Source: Albidovulum marisflavi
GTDB taxonomy: Bacteria; Pseudomonadota; Alphaproteobacteria; Rhodobacterales; Rhodobacteraceae
NCBI RefSeq assembly: GCF_025751435.1
Contig: NZ_JAOWKY010000001.1
Coordinates: 186,001-250,000, forward strand
Length of the DNA: 64,000 nt
Direction: 5' to 3'
Positions 35,953 to 43,607 of the stretch are shown here, piece after piece. Position 1 is the stretch's first letter; the number at the start of each line of letters is the position of its first letter. The notes beneath the pieces are model-generated. The model was not told where the DNA came from. It searched no databases and worked only from the letters and a program-made list of their open reading frames with translations. The position numbers and the translations under genes are program-made.

Positions 35953-36375
35953 ATGGATCTCGAAACCGTCTCGGCCGCGGATTTTGGCCGGTCGCTGAAG
36001 GGGCTGGGACTGAACCTGCTGGTGCGGGACGTGCTGGCCGAGGCAGAGTTCCTGCGCTTCGTCTTCGAAATGAACGCCCACAGGCTGAGCAGGGATTTCG
36101 CAATCATGGTCTATGCCGACGGGGTCTTTCAGCTTCATTCTGACGGTACGTTCGGGGCGCACCCGCTCTTGGGGCTGCTGCCCGAGGCCGGGCCGCGCGG
36201 CGCGGGGGTCGAGATCCGCCTGTACGAGACCGACCCCGACACGGCCGCTGCCCGGGCGGCCGAGGTCGCGGATGCCGTGGTTCTTCAGGCCCCCGCCGAC
36301 AAGCCGCATGGGTTGCGCGAATGCGTGATCCTGTGTCCGAACGGCTACGCCTGGGTGCCAAGCAGGCGGCTCTGA
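35953..36375 (+). CDS. VOC (glyoxalase-like) family protein
   Basis: This is a 140-residue protein with the paired beta-alpha-beta-beta-beta units of the VOC superfamily: LGLNLLVRDVLAEAEFLRFVF opening, AIMVYADGVFQLHSDG, and GVEIRLYETDPDTAAAR. Metal ligands typical of glyoxalase I are not all obvious, so the activity (isomerase, dioxygenase or resistance protein) is open. I chose the ATG at 35953 since GAGGA lies upstream at 35943-35947. It converges with the GFA gene. Confidence 0.83.
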   Translation: MDLETVSAADFGRSLKGLGLNLLVRDVLAEAEFLRFVFEMNAHRLSRDFAIMVYADGVFQLHSDGTFGAHPLLGLLPEAGPRGAGVEIRLYETDPDTAAARAAEVADAVVLQAPADKPHGLRECVILCPNGYAWVPSRRL

Positions 36376-36404
36376 TCCGCCCGACCCGCCCTCAAGATCC
36401 GTAT

Positions 36405-37187
36405 CTACCAACTCGTGCTTTGCGGAAGGCCGTCCTCGATGGTGTAGTAATCCCCCTTGGAGCCGACGAAGATATGGCCGGCCAGACGCCCGCCCGTCGG
36501 ACCTATGACCGACCCGGCCTCGACCGAGAAGGCCCCGTCGGCCGATCGGAACCACAGGCTTGATCCGCAGCGATTGCAGAAACCGCGCCGCCCCCCTGCC
36601 GGGGTTTCGTATTCCGCGATCGTGTCACGGCAACGCCAGGCGATGGTTGCTTCGTCCACGTCGAACGAGGCCGCGTAATGCCCCGAAAGCTTGCGGCACT
36701 GAACGCAGTGGCAGGCGGTGATGTCGCCCGCTGCGGACGGAAGGTCGAAGGACACGCCGCCGCAGAGGCATCCGCAGCCAATGTGATCGGGCAGGCCGGC
36801 CGCCGGGGGCGGCGCGCCGGCCGGCGCGTAGTAGTCGCCCGCGTCTTCGGTGTGAATATGGCGTTCAAGCCGAAGTCCCGTCGGACTGTCTAGCGCGCCG
36901 GCAGCTATTGCAATTCGGGGCTCGGCCTCGGGCTTCCAGAAAAGGCTGGCTCCGCACTGGCGGCAGAACCCACGCCGGGCCGCCGGTGAGCTTCGGTACC
37001 AGCCAAGCGTCGCGTCCGAGGTCAGCCGAAAGCCATCCAGATGAACCGAGGTCGCCGCCCAGACATGGCCGCTGGTGCGTCGGCACTGGCCGCAGTGGCA
37101 GGCGACGACGTCGCGCAGCGGACCCTCGGTTTCGAAGGTCACGCCGCCGCAGAGACAGCCGCCGACATGTATTTGGAGCATTTCCAT
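36405..37187 (-). CDS. double GFA-domain protein (tandem duplication)
   Basis: This is a 260-residue protein built of two GFA (glutathione-dependent formaldehyde-activating-like) zinc domains in tandem. Each has the motifs GGCLCGGV, ACHCGQCRRTSG and GFCRQCGASLF (first copy) or GCLCGGV, ACHCVQCRKLSG and GFCNRCGSSLW (second copy). All zinc cysteines are kept in both copies, so both can bind metal. GFA proteins are mostly uncharacterised. The tandem arrangement is a fusion or duplication. Confidence 0.9.
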   Translation of the reverse strand: MEMLQIHVGGCLCGGVTFETEGPLRDVVACHCGQCRRTSGHVWAATSVHLDGFRLTSDATLGWYRSSPAARRGFCRQCGASLFWKPEAEPRIAIAAGALDSPTGLRLERHIHTEDAGDYYAPAGAPPPAAGLPDHIGCGCLCGGVSFDLPSAAGDITACHCVQCRKLSGHYAASFDVDEATIAWRCRDTIAEYETPAGGRRGFCNRCGSSLWFRSADGAFSVEAGSVIGPTGGRLAGHIFVGSKGDYYTIEDGLPQSTSW

Positions 37188-37233
37188 GCGTGAATCCTGA
37201 TGAGGACGTGCCCAAGGTGCGCGCGCGCCAGCG

Positions 37234-37689
37234 TCAGAGCCGGCCGAAAACCGACTTCAGGATGGCGGAAAGCCCCTCGGCGTCATGCCAGGTGAAGGCC
37301 GCCGGCTGATCGCTGTCTATATCGAGCACGCCGATAAGCCTGCCATCGCCCCCGCGAACCGGCAGGACGATTTCGGAGCGGGTGGAAGACGCGCAGGCGA
37401 TGTGGCCGGGGAACGCATCGACATCATCGACGAGCTGCGTTTCTCCGGTCCGCGCGGCCGCGCCGCAGACGCCCCTTGCAAAAGGAATGACCAGACAGCC
37501 GTGCCCACCCTGATACGGGCCGATCTTCAGCACCTCGGGCGCGGTGACGCGGTAGAAGCCGGTCCAGTCGAATCGGTCGTCGGCATGGTGAAGCTCGCAG
37601 ACAACGGTCGCCATCAGGGCGACCTCATCGGTTTCGTGCTCGGTCAGGCTTGCGATGATGGCGCTGATCTCGGTGTAGTCTATTTGCAT
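37234..37689 (-). CDS. free methionine-(R)-sulfoxide reductase (fRMsr, GAF fold)
   Basis: This is a 151-residue GAF-fold reductase that repairs free Met-R-sulfoxide. The three family cysteines are present: YQGGHGCLVIPFARGVCG (two) and GHIACASSTRSEIV (third), along with FDWTGFYRV. The ATG at 37689 is preferred; the longer frame includes the repeat element upstream. It lies downstream of thiolase on the minus strand, separated by a strong palindrome. Confidence 0.9.
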   Translation of the reverse strand: MQIDYTEISAIIASLTEHETDEVALMATVVCELHHADDRFDWTGFYRVTAPEVLKIGPYQGGHGCLVIPFARGVCGAAARTGETQLVDDVDAFPGHIACASSTRSEIVLPVRGGDGRLIGVLDIDSDQPAAFTWHDAEGLSAILKSVFGRL

Positions 37690-37710
37690 GTCTGGCTCCG
37701 GTCCCCGGCA

Positions 37711-37757
37711 GCCGGGGGGCCGTCTGCCCCCCGGCACCCCCCGAGGATATTTATCAA
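37711..37757. repeat. intergenic palindrome followed by CCCCCCGAGGATATTT
   Basis: GCCGGGGGG (37711-37719) and CCCCCCGGC (37727-37735) form a perfect 9-bp stem with a 7-base loop. Directly after comes CCCCCCGAGGATATTTAT (37736-37753). I recall similar palindrome-plus-'GAGGATATTT' elements recurring between genes in Rhodobacterales genomes. Only one copy is visible in this window. It lies between the thiolase stop and the fRMsr start, where it could also act as a terminator for the thiolase transcript. Confidence 0.6.
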
Positions 37758-37766
37758 AAGAAGATT

Positions 37767-38945
37767 TCAGGGACGCTCGATGGCAATGGCAGTGCCTTCA
37801 CCGCCCCCGATGCAGATCGCGGCAAGGCCGCGTTTCAGGCCGCGTTTCTCAAGCGCGTTCAGAAGAGTCACGATGATCCGCGCGCCAGACGCGCCGATCG
37901 GATGGCCCAGCGCGCAGGCGCCGCCATTCACGTTCATCTTGTCGTGCGGTACGCCGAGTTCTCGCATGAAGGCCATGGGGACGACCGCGAAGGCTTCGTT
38001 CACCTCCCACAGGTCGACGTCATCGACGCGCCACCCGAGCCGATCCAGAAGCTTGCGGGCCGCGGGAACGGGCGCGGTGGGAAACAGCGCGGGCGCCTGC
38101 GCATGGGAGGCGTGGCCAAGGACGCGCGCGCGGATCCTGAGCCCGGACGCCTCGGCGGCGGCGCGCGACGCCATGACAAGCGCCGCCGCACCGTCCGAGA
38201 TCGAGGATGAGTTCGCCGCCGTCACCGTGCCGTCCTTTCGAAACGCCGGTTTCAGCGTCGGGATCTTGTCGGGCCGCGCGGTCGAAGGTTGTTCGTCGGA
38301 ATCCACGACGACGCTTCCGGCGCGCGTCGTGACGCCGACGGGCGCGATTTCTCCGTCAAACGCACCCGATGCCTGCGCGGCGATCGCCCGCGACAGCGAG
38401 GCCATCGCATAGGCGTCCTGATCGGTTCGGGTGAACTGGAAAGCCTCGGCGCAGTCCTCGGCGAAGGTCCCCATCAGGCGTCCCTTGTCATAGGCGTCCT
38501 CGAGCCCGTCCAGGAACATGTGATCGATGACCTGGGCGTGACCCAGCCGGGCGCCGCCGCGCATCTTCGGCAACAGGTAGGGGGCGTTGGTCATGCTTTC
38601 CATGCCACCCGCGACCATGATGCCGCTCTGGCCCAGCGCGATCTGGTCGAAGGCGATCATCGCCGCCTTCATGCCCGATCCGCACATCTTGTTGAGCGTG
38701 GTGGCCGGAACGCCTTCGCCAAGGCCCGCGTGAAACCCGGCCTGCCGCGCAGGCGCCTGTCCTTGCCCTGCGGGCAGGACGCACCCCATAAGCAGTTCCT
38801 CGATCTGCTCGGGCCGCGCGCCCGCGTCCGCGAGTGCGGCGCGAATGGCCTCTGCTCCCAGAAGCGGTGCTTCGGTGGCGGCGAACACGCCCTGGAAGCC
38901 ACCCATTGCCGTGCGGGCTGCTCCGGCGATCACGACGTCCTGCAT
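37767..38945 (-). CDS. acetyl-CoA C-acetyltransferase (thiolase)
   Basis: This is a 392-residue thiolase. The acyl-accepting Cys is in NKMCGSGMKAAMIAF, the His in LWEVNEAFAVVP, and the second Cys/His region is ACALGHPIGASGARI. It condenses or cleaves acetyl-CoA units; it could serve PHB synthesis, ketone-body or fatty acid breakdown. No phaB is adjacent. GGAAAGGAG precedes the ATG at 38945, confirming the start. Confidence 0.94.
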   Translation of the reverse strand: MQDVVIAGAARTAMGGFQGVFAATEAPLLGAEAIRAALADAGARPEQIEELLMGCVLPAGQGQAPARQAGFHAGLGEGVPATTLNKMCGSGMKAAMIAFDQIALGQSGIMVAGGMESMTNAPYLLPKMRGGARLGHAQVIDHMFLDGLEDAYDKGRLMGTFAEDCAEAFQFTRTDQDAYAMASLSRAIAAQASGAFDGEIAPVGVTTRAGSVVVDSDEQPSTARPDKIPTLKPAFRKDGTVTAANSSSISDGAAALVMASRAAAEASGLRIRARVLGHASHAQAPALFPTAPVPAARKLLDRLGWRVDDVDLWEVNEAFAVVPMAFMRELGVPHDKMNVNGGACALGHPIGASGARIIVTLLNALEKRGLKRGLAAICIGGGEGTAIAIERP

Positions 38946-39038
38946 GGGCACTCCTTTCCGATGGTTCAGGCAAAGACATACCGAAAAGTAAGGAATGGCG
39001 TCTAGCCTGCCTGCGGCGGAAGAACTGCGGAGGGCGCG

Positions 39039-39377
39039 ATGAAGCTTGAAACGGCGACGGCGGGCGAAGCCCTGGTGGTACGGGTCGAAGAAGAACGGAT
39101 CGATGCCGCCTGCGCGATCCAGTTCAAGGACCAGATGCGAGAGATCGCCCTTGCCGCCCCGCCCCGCGTCATCCTTGATCTGGCGCCCGTCCGCTTCGTC
39201 GACAGCTCGGGCCTTGGGGCCATCGTGGCGGTGATGAAGTTTCTTGCCCCCGCGCGGCAGCTGGAACTGTCCGGGCTGACATCGAACGTGGCGAGGGTGT
39301 TTCATCTGACCCGAATGGACAAGGTCTTCACGATCCACGCCGCCAATGCGGGCAGCGGGATGGCCAATGGGGGCTGA
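39039..39377 (+). CDS. STAS-domain anti-anti-sigma factor
   Basis: This is a 112-residue STAS protein. The phosphorylatable Ser lies in RFVDSSGLGAIVAVM, the family landmark, and the fold matches RsbV/SpoIIAA (AAPPRVILDLAPV). It would bind and neutralise the following RsbW-type protein, whose start overlaps its 3' end by 11 bp. No sigma-factor gene or PP2C phosphatase is adjacent. Confidence 0.9.
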   Translation: MKLETATAGEALVVRVEEERIDAACAIQFKDQMREIALAAPPRVILDLAPVRFVDSSGLGAIVAVMKFLAPARQLELSGLTSNVARVFHLTRMDKVFTIHAANAGSGMANGG

Positions 39378-39855
39378 GACCGGGCTGAAACCGAAAGAGC
39401 GGCTCATGCGCGCAAGATCCGCGATCCCGATCCATCGGTTCAAGGCGCGCATAGCCGCGCGGCCAATGGATGTGCGGCGGCTGCTTCACGAGGTTCTGGT
39501 CCGCTTCCAAGGCAAGATTGGAACGTCAGACGCGGGCGCGCTTGAACTGGTTCTGGCCGAGATCCTGAACAACGTGGTCGAACATGCCTACGGCGCGGAG
39601 CGATCCGGCGATATCGAAGTCGAAGTCGCGCTGCGAAACGGCGCGCTTGACTGTCGGGTCGTGGACTGGGGGCGACCCCTGCCGAACGACGCCATCCCGC
39701 GCAAACCGCCCCCGGACATCGACGTCTGTCGGGAACAGCTTCCCGAAGGCGGCTGGGGCTGGACCTTGATCCGCGCCCTTGCCCGCGACCTGGCCTACAG
39801 CCGCTCTGGTGACACCAACCATCTTAGCCTGGTGCTTCCTCTAAGCTTCGAATGA
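39367..39855 (+). CDS. RsbW-type anti-sigma factor / Ser-kinase (HATPase_c_2)
   Basis: This ATP-binding protein has up to 162 residues. The N-box is LAEILNNVVEHAYG, with the G1 region DWGRPLP and G2 EGGWGWTLIRAL. It is like RsbW/SpoIIAB, which sequester a sigma factor and phosphorylate the STAS partner. The start at 39367 overlaps the STAS gene; an in-frame ATG at 39406 is an alternative that gives a shorter N-terminus. The target sigma factor is not in this window. Confidence 0.86.
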   Translation: MGAETGLKPKERLMRARSAIPIHRFKARIAARPMDVRRLLHEVLVRFQGKIGTSDAGALELVLAEILNNVVEHAYGAERSGDIEVEVALRNGALDCRVVDWGRPLPNDAIPRKPPPDIDVCREQLPEGGWGWTLIRALARDLAYSRSGDTNHLSLVLPLSFE

Positions 39856-40039
39856 ACAACCGCGCCGCAATCATGCCGCATTTCGCTCAAAACTCGGCCC
39901 GATTGCCACGCAAGATTGATCCTGTAGCTTCAAAGCTTCCCTCGGCGCCGCGTTTAACAGCCCCCACCCATAGCGCGGCGCCGAGGTCTTTCCTTTGCCA
40001 GGATTGCGCCCTAGCCTGCCCGCGATTTTGGAGGGCGAG

Positions 40040-41617
40040 ATGCGCGATTTTCAGTTTCCCGGACGTTCCCCCGTATTCGCGACCGAAGGCATGTGCGCGA
40101 CCTCGCACCCGCTGGCCGCTCAGGCAGCGGTCAGGATCCTGCAAGACGGCGGCAACGCGGTCGATGCGGCGATCGCGGGGGCGGTTCTTCTGGGCTTCGC
40201 GGAACCCCAGTCCTGCGGGATCGGCGGGGATTGTTTCGTCCTTCTGAAACCTGCGGGGGAAGAGCGCATTATCGCGCTGAACGGGTCCGGGCGGGCACCG
40301 GCCGGGCTATCGGCCGCCGCCCTGCGTGATCGCGGCCTGATCGAGATCGGCACCGAGTCGGTGGAGTCCGTTACCGTGCCCGGCGCGATGGACGCCCTTT
40401 GCCGCCTGTCCGAGGACTGGGGCCGCAAAGGCATATCCGCAAGTCTGGAACCCGCGATCCGATACGCCGAGGCGGGGATACCGGTGGCCCCGCGCGTCGC
40501 GTTCGACTGGCCCGAGGCAGAGTCGCGCCTGACCGGTGCGGCGCGTTCCTTCTACCTGGATCAGGGCCGCGCGCTGCGAACGGGTCAGATTTTCCGCGCG
40601 CCGGAGCAAGCCGAGGTTCTCAGGCGCATAGCCCGGCAGGGCCGCGCCGGCTTCTACGAGGGGGATGTGGCCGAGGACATGGTCGCATCCCTTCGCGCGG
40701 CGGGCGGCAGCCACACGCTTGACGACTTCGCCGCCACTGCCTGCACCTATTCCGAACCGGTAAGCGGTGACTACCGTGGACACGAACTGGTGGAACATCC
40801 GCCAAACGGGCAGGGCGCGACCGCGATCCTGATGCTGAACATCCTGTCGCACTTCGATCTGCCCGCCCTGGACCCGATGGGTACCCAGAGGGCGCATCTT
40901 GAGGCAGAGGCCGCGAAACTTGCCTATGATGCGCGGGACAGATTCATCGCGGACCCCGATCACACCAGGCGGCTGAACCACATGCTCGCGCCGGAAACGG
41001 CGGCGCGCCTCGCGGCCCTGATCGATCCCTCTCAGGCCATCCGGCAGGTTTCCCGAGCGACAGAGGCCATTCATCGCGATACCGTCTACATCACCGTCGT
41101 GGACCGCGACCGCATGGCGGTGTCGCTGATCTACTCCACCTTCTGGGGCTTCGGGTCCGGCATCGCATCGGACCGCTTCGGCATTCTGTTCCAGAACCGT
41201 GGCTCGGGCTTCACGCTTCGCGAGGGACATCCGAACGAGGCCGGCGGCGGCAAGCGCCCGATGCACACGATCATTCCGGCAATGCTACGCCACAACGGTC
41301 GCGTGCAGATGCCCTTTGGCGTGATGGGCGGCGCTTACCAACCCACCGGCCACGTGCGCTTCCTGACCAACCACCTGAACCACGGCATGGACCTGCAAGC
41401 GGCGCTGGATGCGCCGCGCGCCTTTGCCGAGAACGGGAAGCTCGGGCTTGAGCGTGGTTATTCCGACGCGGTCGCGGCGGAACTGGCCGCTCTGGGCCAC
41501 CAGGTGGTGCGGCTTGACCGGCCGCTTGGTGGCGGTCAGGCGATCCGGATTGAGGACAGCGGCGTTCTGATCGGTGCGTCCGATCCGCGCAAGGACGGCT
41601 GCGCCCTGGGCTACTAG
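40040..41617 (+). CDS. ggt: gamma-glutamyltransferase family protein
   Basis: This is a 525-residue Ntn-hydrolase precursor that should cleave itself before the catalytic Thr in HRDTVYITVVDRDRMAVSLI (about residue 355). It also has CGIGGDCFVLL, VEHPPNGQGATAI and the C-terminal GGGKRPMHTIIPAML and GGQAIRIED. It lacks a clear signal peptide, so it may be cytoplasmic, as are many alphaproteobacterial members. GGAGGG at 40030-40035 sets the start. Substrate could be glutathione or a gamma-glutamyl or acyl-amide; unproven. Confidence 0.9.
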   Translation: MRDFQFPGRSPVFATEGMCATSHPLAAQAAVRILQDGGNAVDAAIAGAVLLGFAEPQSCGIGGDCFVLLKPAGEERIIALNGSGRAPAGLSAAALRDRGLIEIGTESVESVTVPGAMDALCRLSEDWGRKGISASLEPAIRYAEAGIPVAPRVAFDWPEAESRLTGAARSFYLDQGRALRTGQIFRAPEQAEVLRRIARQGRAGFYEGDVAEDMVASLRAAGGSHTLDDFAATACTYSEPVSGDYRGHELVEHPPNGQGATAILMLNILSHFDLPALDPMGTQRAHLEAEAAKLAYDARDRFIADPDHTRRLNHMLAPETAARLAALIDPSQAIRQVSRATEAIHRDTVYITVVDRDRMAVSLIYSTFWGFGSGIASDRFGILFQNRGSGFTLREGHPNEAGGGKRPMHTIIPAMLRHNGRVQMPFGVMGGAYQPTGHVRFLTNHLNHGMDLQAALDAPRAFAENGKLGLERGYSDAVAAELAALGHQVVRLDRPLGGGQAIRIEDSGVLIGASDPRKDGCALGY

Positions 41618-41620
41618 AGC

Positions 41621-41947
41621 TCAGTTCAGCTGGAAGTGCAGCGGATAACGGCCATCTTCGAAATCCCCGAAAAGGTCGGGCAGATCGGGATGGCCAACCG
41701 GCCCGCCGGACGCGTCCGGGATCAGGTTCTGTTCCGAGACATAGGCGACGTAATAGCTTTCGTCATTCTCGGCCAGAAGGTGATAGAAGGGCTGGTTCTT
41801 CGCGGGACGACTGTCCTCGGGGATCGCGTCGTACCACTCCTGGGTATTGGAAAAGATCGCGTCCACGTCGAAGACAACACCACGAAAGGTGTGCTTCCGA
41901 TGTTTCAGCACCTGACCCAGGTGATATTTCGCATTGCTCTTCAGCAT
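41621..41947 (-). CDS. hspQ: HspQ / YccV-like hemimethylated-DNA-binding protein
   Basis: This is a 108-residue protein with AKYHLGQVLKHRKHTFRGVVFDVDAIFSN (in shorter blocks), NQPFYHLLAEND, VAYVSEQNLIPD, typical of HspQ, which specificity-enhances the Lon protease and was first described as a hemimethylated oriC binder. The ATG at 41947 has GGGG 9 bases upstream; an ATG at 41962 would give 113 residues with the ribosome site fused to it. It converges with ggt. Confidence 0.9.
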   Translation of the reverse strand: MLKSNAKYHLGQVLKHRKHTFRGVVFDVDAIFSNTQEWYDAIPEDSRPAKNQPFYHLLAENDESYYVAYVSEQNLIPDASGGPVGHPDLPDLFGDFEDGRYPLHFQLN

Positions 41948-42218
41948 AGATTTTGACCCCATCCCTTATTGGTACTCCCGCGGCACCGCAAATGTCCATA
42001 TTTGAAGCCGAATCATGCGGAAACAGTCTGTGAACGGTGGCCTGACAGTCCTTGCGGGCGGAGCCTTCGCCGCCTCTTCTTGCCGCCGTCCAAGGCACGG
42101 CCGCCCTCGTTTCTATCCCGGCGACTTTCGGTTTCCTGGCGTGACCACGACGGGATTGTGATTCCAACCGGCGCGCGATTTCGCTAAAATCACTAAAAAC
42201 AAAAGAACGAGAGGCAGT

Positions 42219-42797
42219 ATGAGCAGATATCTGTGCATCGCGCTGGTGATGCTCCTCGCCGCATGTGGCGGCGGCGGCAAGGCGCCACGCAACCTGAACG
42301 ACGCCTGCGAGATCACGGCGGAACGCCCGGCCTACCTGCGCGCCATGAAGCGGACCGAGGCCAAATGGGGTGTGCCGGTCGCCGTGCAGATGGCGACGAT
42401 CTACCAGGAGTCGAAATTCATCAGCAACGCCAAGACGCCGCGCAAATTCGCCCTGGGGATCATCCCGATGGGGCGGCAAAGCTCGGCCTATGGCTATAGC
42501 CAGGCGCTTGACGGAACCTGGGACGAGTACCGCAAGGAAACTGGTCGCTGGGGCGCCAAGCGTCAGCGCATCGACGACGCGACCGACTTCATCGGGTGGT
42601 ACATGGATCAGTCGGAACAGAAGCTTGGCATCATGAAGTTCGATGCCAAGAACCAGTATCTGGCCTATCACGAAGGCCGCAACGGCTACTCTCGCGGGTC
42701 GCACATGCGGAAGGCGTGGCTCTTGCGGGTGGCCGACGATGTCAGCTCGCGGGCGCAGATGTACCACCAGCAGCTCTATGGCTGCGGCAAGCTCTAG
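42219..42797 (+). CDS. SLT-like (lytic transglycosylase-type) lipoprotein
   Basis: This is a 192-residue lipoprotein: signal ending in MLLAACGGGG, lipidated Cys near residue 16. A goose-lysozyme/SLT-like fold follows, with the putative catalytic Glu in MATIYQESKF and the block AYGYSQALDGTWDEYRK. The downstream NQYLAYHEGRNGYSRG resembles SLT family sites. It probably cleaves peptidoglycan from the outer membrane. GAGAGGCA precedes the ATG. A hairpin follows its stop. Confidence 0.85.
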   Translation: MSRYLCIALVMLLAACGGGGKAPRNLNDACEITAERPAYLRAMKRTEAKWGVPVAVQMATIYQESKFISNAKTPRKFALGIIPMGRQSSAYGYSQALDGTWDEYRKETGRWGAKRQRIDDATDFIGWYMDQSEQKLGIMKFDAKNQYLAYHEGRNGYSRGSHMRKAWLLRVADDVSSRAQMYHQQLYGCGKL

Positions 42798-42798
42798 G

Positions 42799-42823
42799 GC
42801 GGGCTCAGTTGAGCCCGCGCCTT
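42799..42823. terminator. hairpin between the SLT-like lipoprotein gene and lolA
   Basis: GCGGGCTCA (42799-42807) and TGAGCCCGC (42810-42818) form a 9-bp stem with a 2-base gap. The plus-strand tail GCCTTTCC is T-poor but plausible for termination. The lolA stop codon (42805-42807) lies inside this hairpin, so it ends the lipoprotein transcript while overlapping the lolA 3' end. Confidence 0.6.
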
Positions 42824-43398
42824 TCCACCTCGTAGTGGATCGAGAAGGTCGAGGGCTGATAGGTTACGCCAGTCTTCAGGTCTTCAAGAACGACAGTGGT
42901 CTGGTTCCCGGTTTCGTCCGTCACCGTCCATTGGCGCAGGGCCGTCGGGTTTGAAGAGAAGGCCAGCGTCAGCGTACCATATTCCGGATGCTCGGGATCC
43001 TGCGCGACGACCAGCGTCAGGGGGCCCTGCTCGCCGTGGCCCACCACCATCCTGGCGCGCCCAAGGTCAATGTTGCGGCCAAGGATAAGGTTCAGTGGCG
43101 TCTTCGACAGCGGATACTGTTCGGGTGGCTGGTTCGACTTGGGATCGAAGATGGCCAGCTGACCGCCCGAAGCCAGCACAAGCGTGGCGTCAGGAGAATA
43201 CTCGAACCTCATGCGGCCCGGACGCTGGATCATCACCCGCCCTTCCGAAGTCGTGCCATCGGCATTGAATTGGGTGAACGCCGCCTCGGCGGTCGTGAGC
43301 CCGTTGAGGTAACGCGACAGCTCTGAAAGAGACAGCTTTTCAGCCGCCGCGGGAAAGGCGGCCAGGGTCAGGATCGCTGCAAGGATGTGCTTCATCAT
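42805..43398 (-). CDS. lolA: outer-membrane lipoprotein carrier LolA
   Basis: LolA carries lipoproteins across the periplasm to LolB. This 197-residue precursor has a signal peptide (MMKHILAAILTLAAFPAAAE) and the fold blocks LTTAEAAFTQFNADG, GRVMIQRPGRMRFEYSPDA and LAIFDPKSNQ. FtsK, its usual neighbour, is not present here. It is monocistronic or shares a promoter region with the divergent MFS transporter. Confidence 0.93.
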   Translation of the reverse strand: MMKHILAAILTLAAFPAAAEKLSLSELSRYLNGLTTAEAAFTQFNADGTTSEGRVMIQRPGRMRFEYSPDATLVLASGGQLAIFDPKSNQPPEQYPLSKTPLNLILGRNIDLGRARMVVGHGEQGPLTLVVAQDPEHPEYGTLTLAFSSNPTALRQWTVTDETGNQTTVVLEDLKTGVTYQPSTFSIHYEVERRGLN

Positions 43399-43607
43399 GC
43401 GCCCTATCTAGGGCCTGTCGGACGGTTATGCCATAACATCGGCGCGCCATCGGCGGAATGTCGGATAGGCCCACGATGTCGGATCACGCGAAAGGCCCAG
43501 AAAACAGCCATGGTGCGGTCGGCTGGACATGCCGCGCGATCTTGTCCTATCTCGCCTTGGGGGATCCGGCAACGCTGCGCGCCGTGCAAGTCTTCCCGAG
43601 GAACACG

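Noticed and set aside
41763-42767. Minus-strand frame covering the SLT-like lipoprotein gene and the hspQ leader
   Set aside because: No ribosome site or recognisable protein; plus-strand lipoprotein has a clear lipobox and ribosome site.
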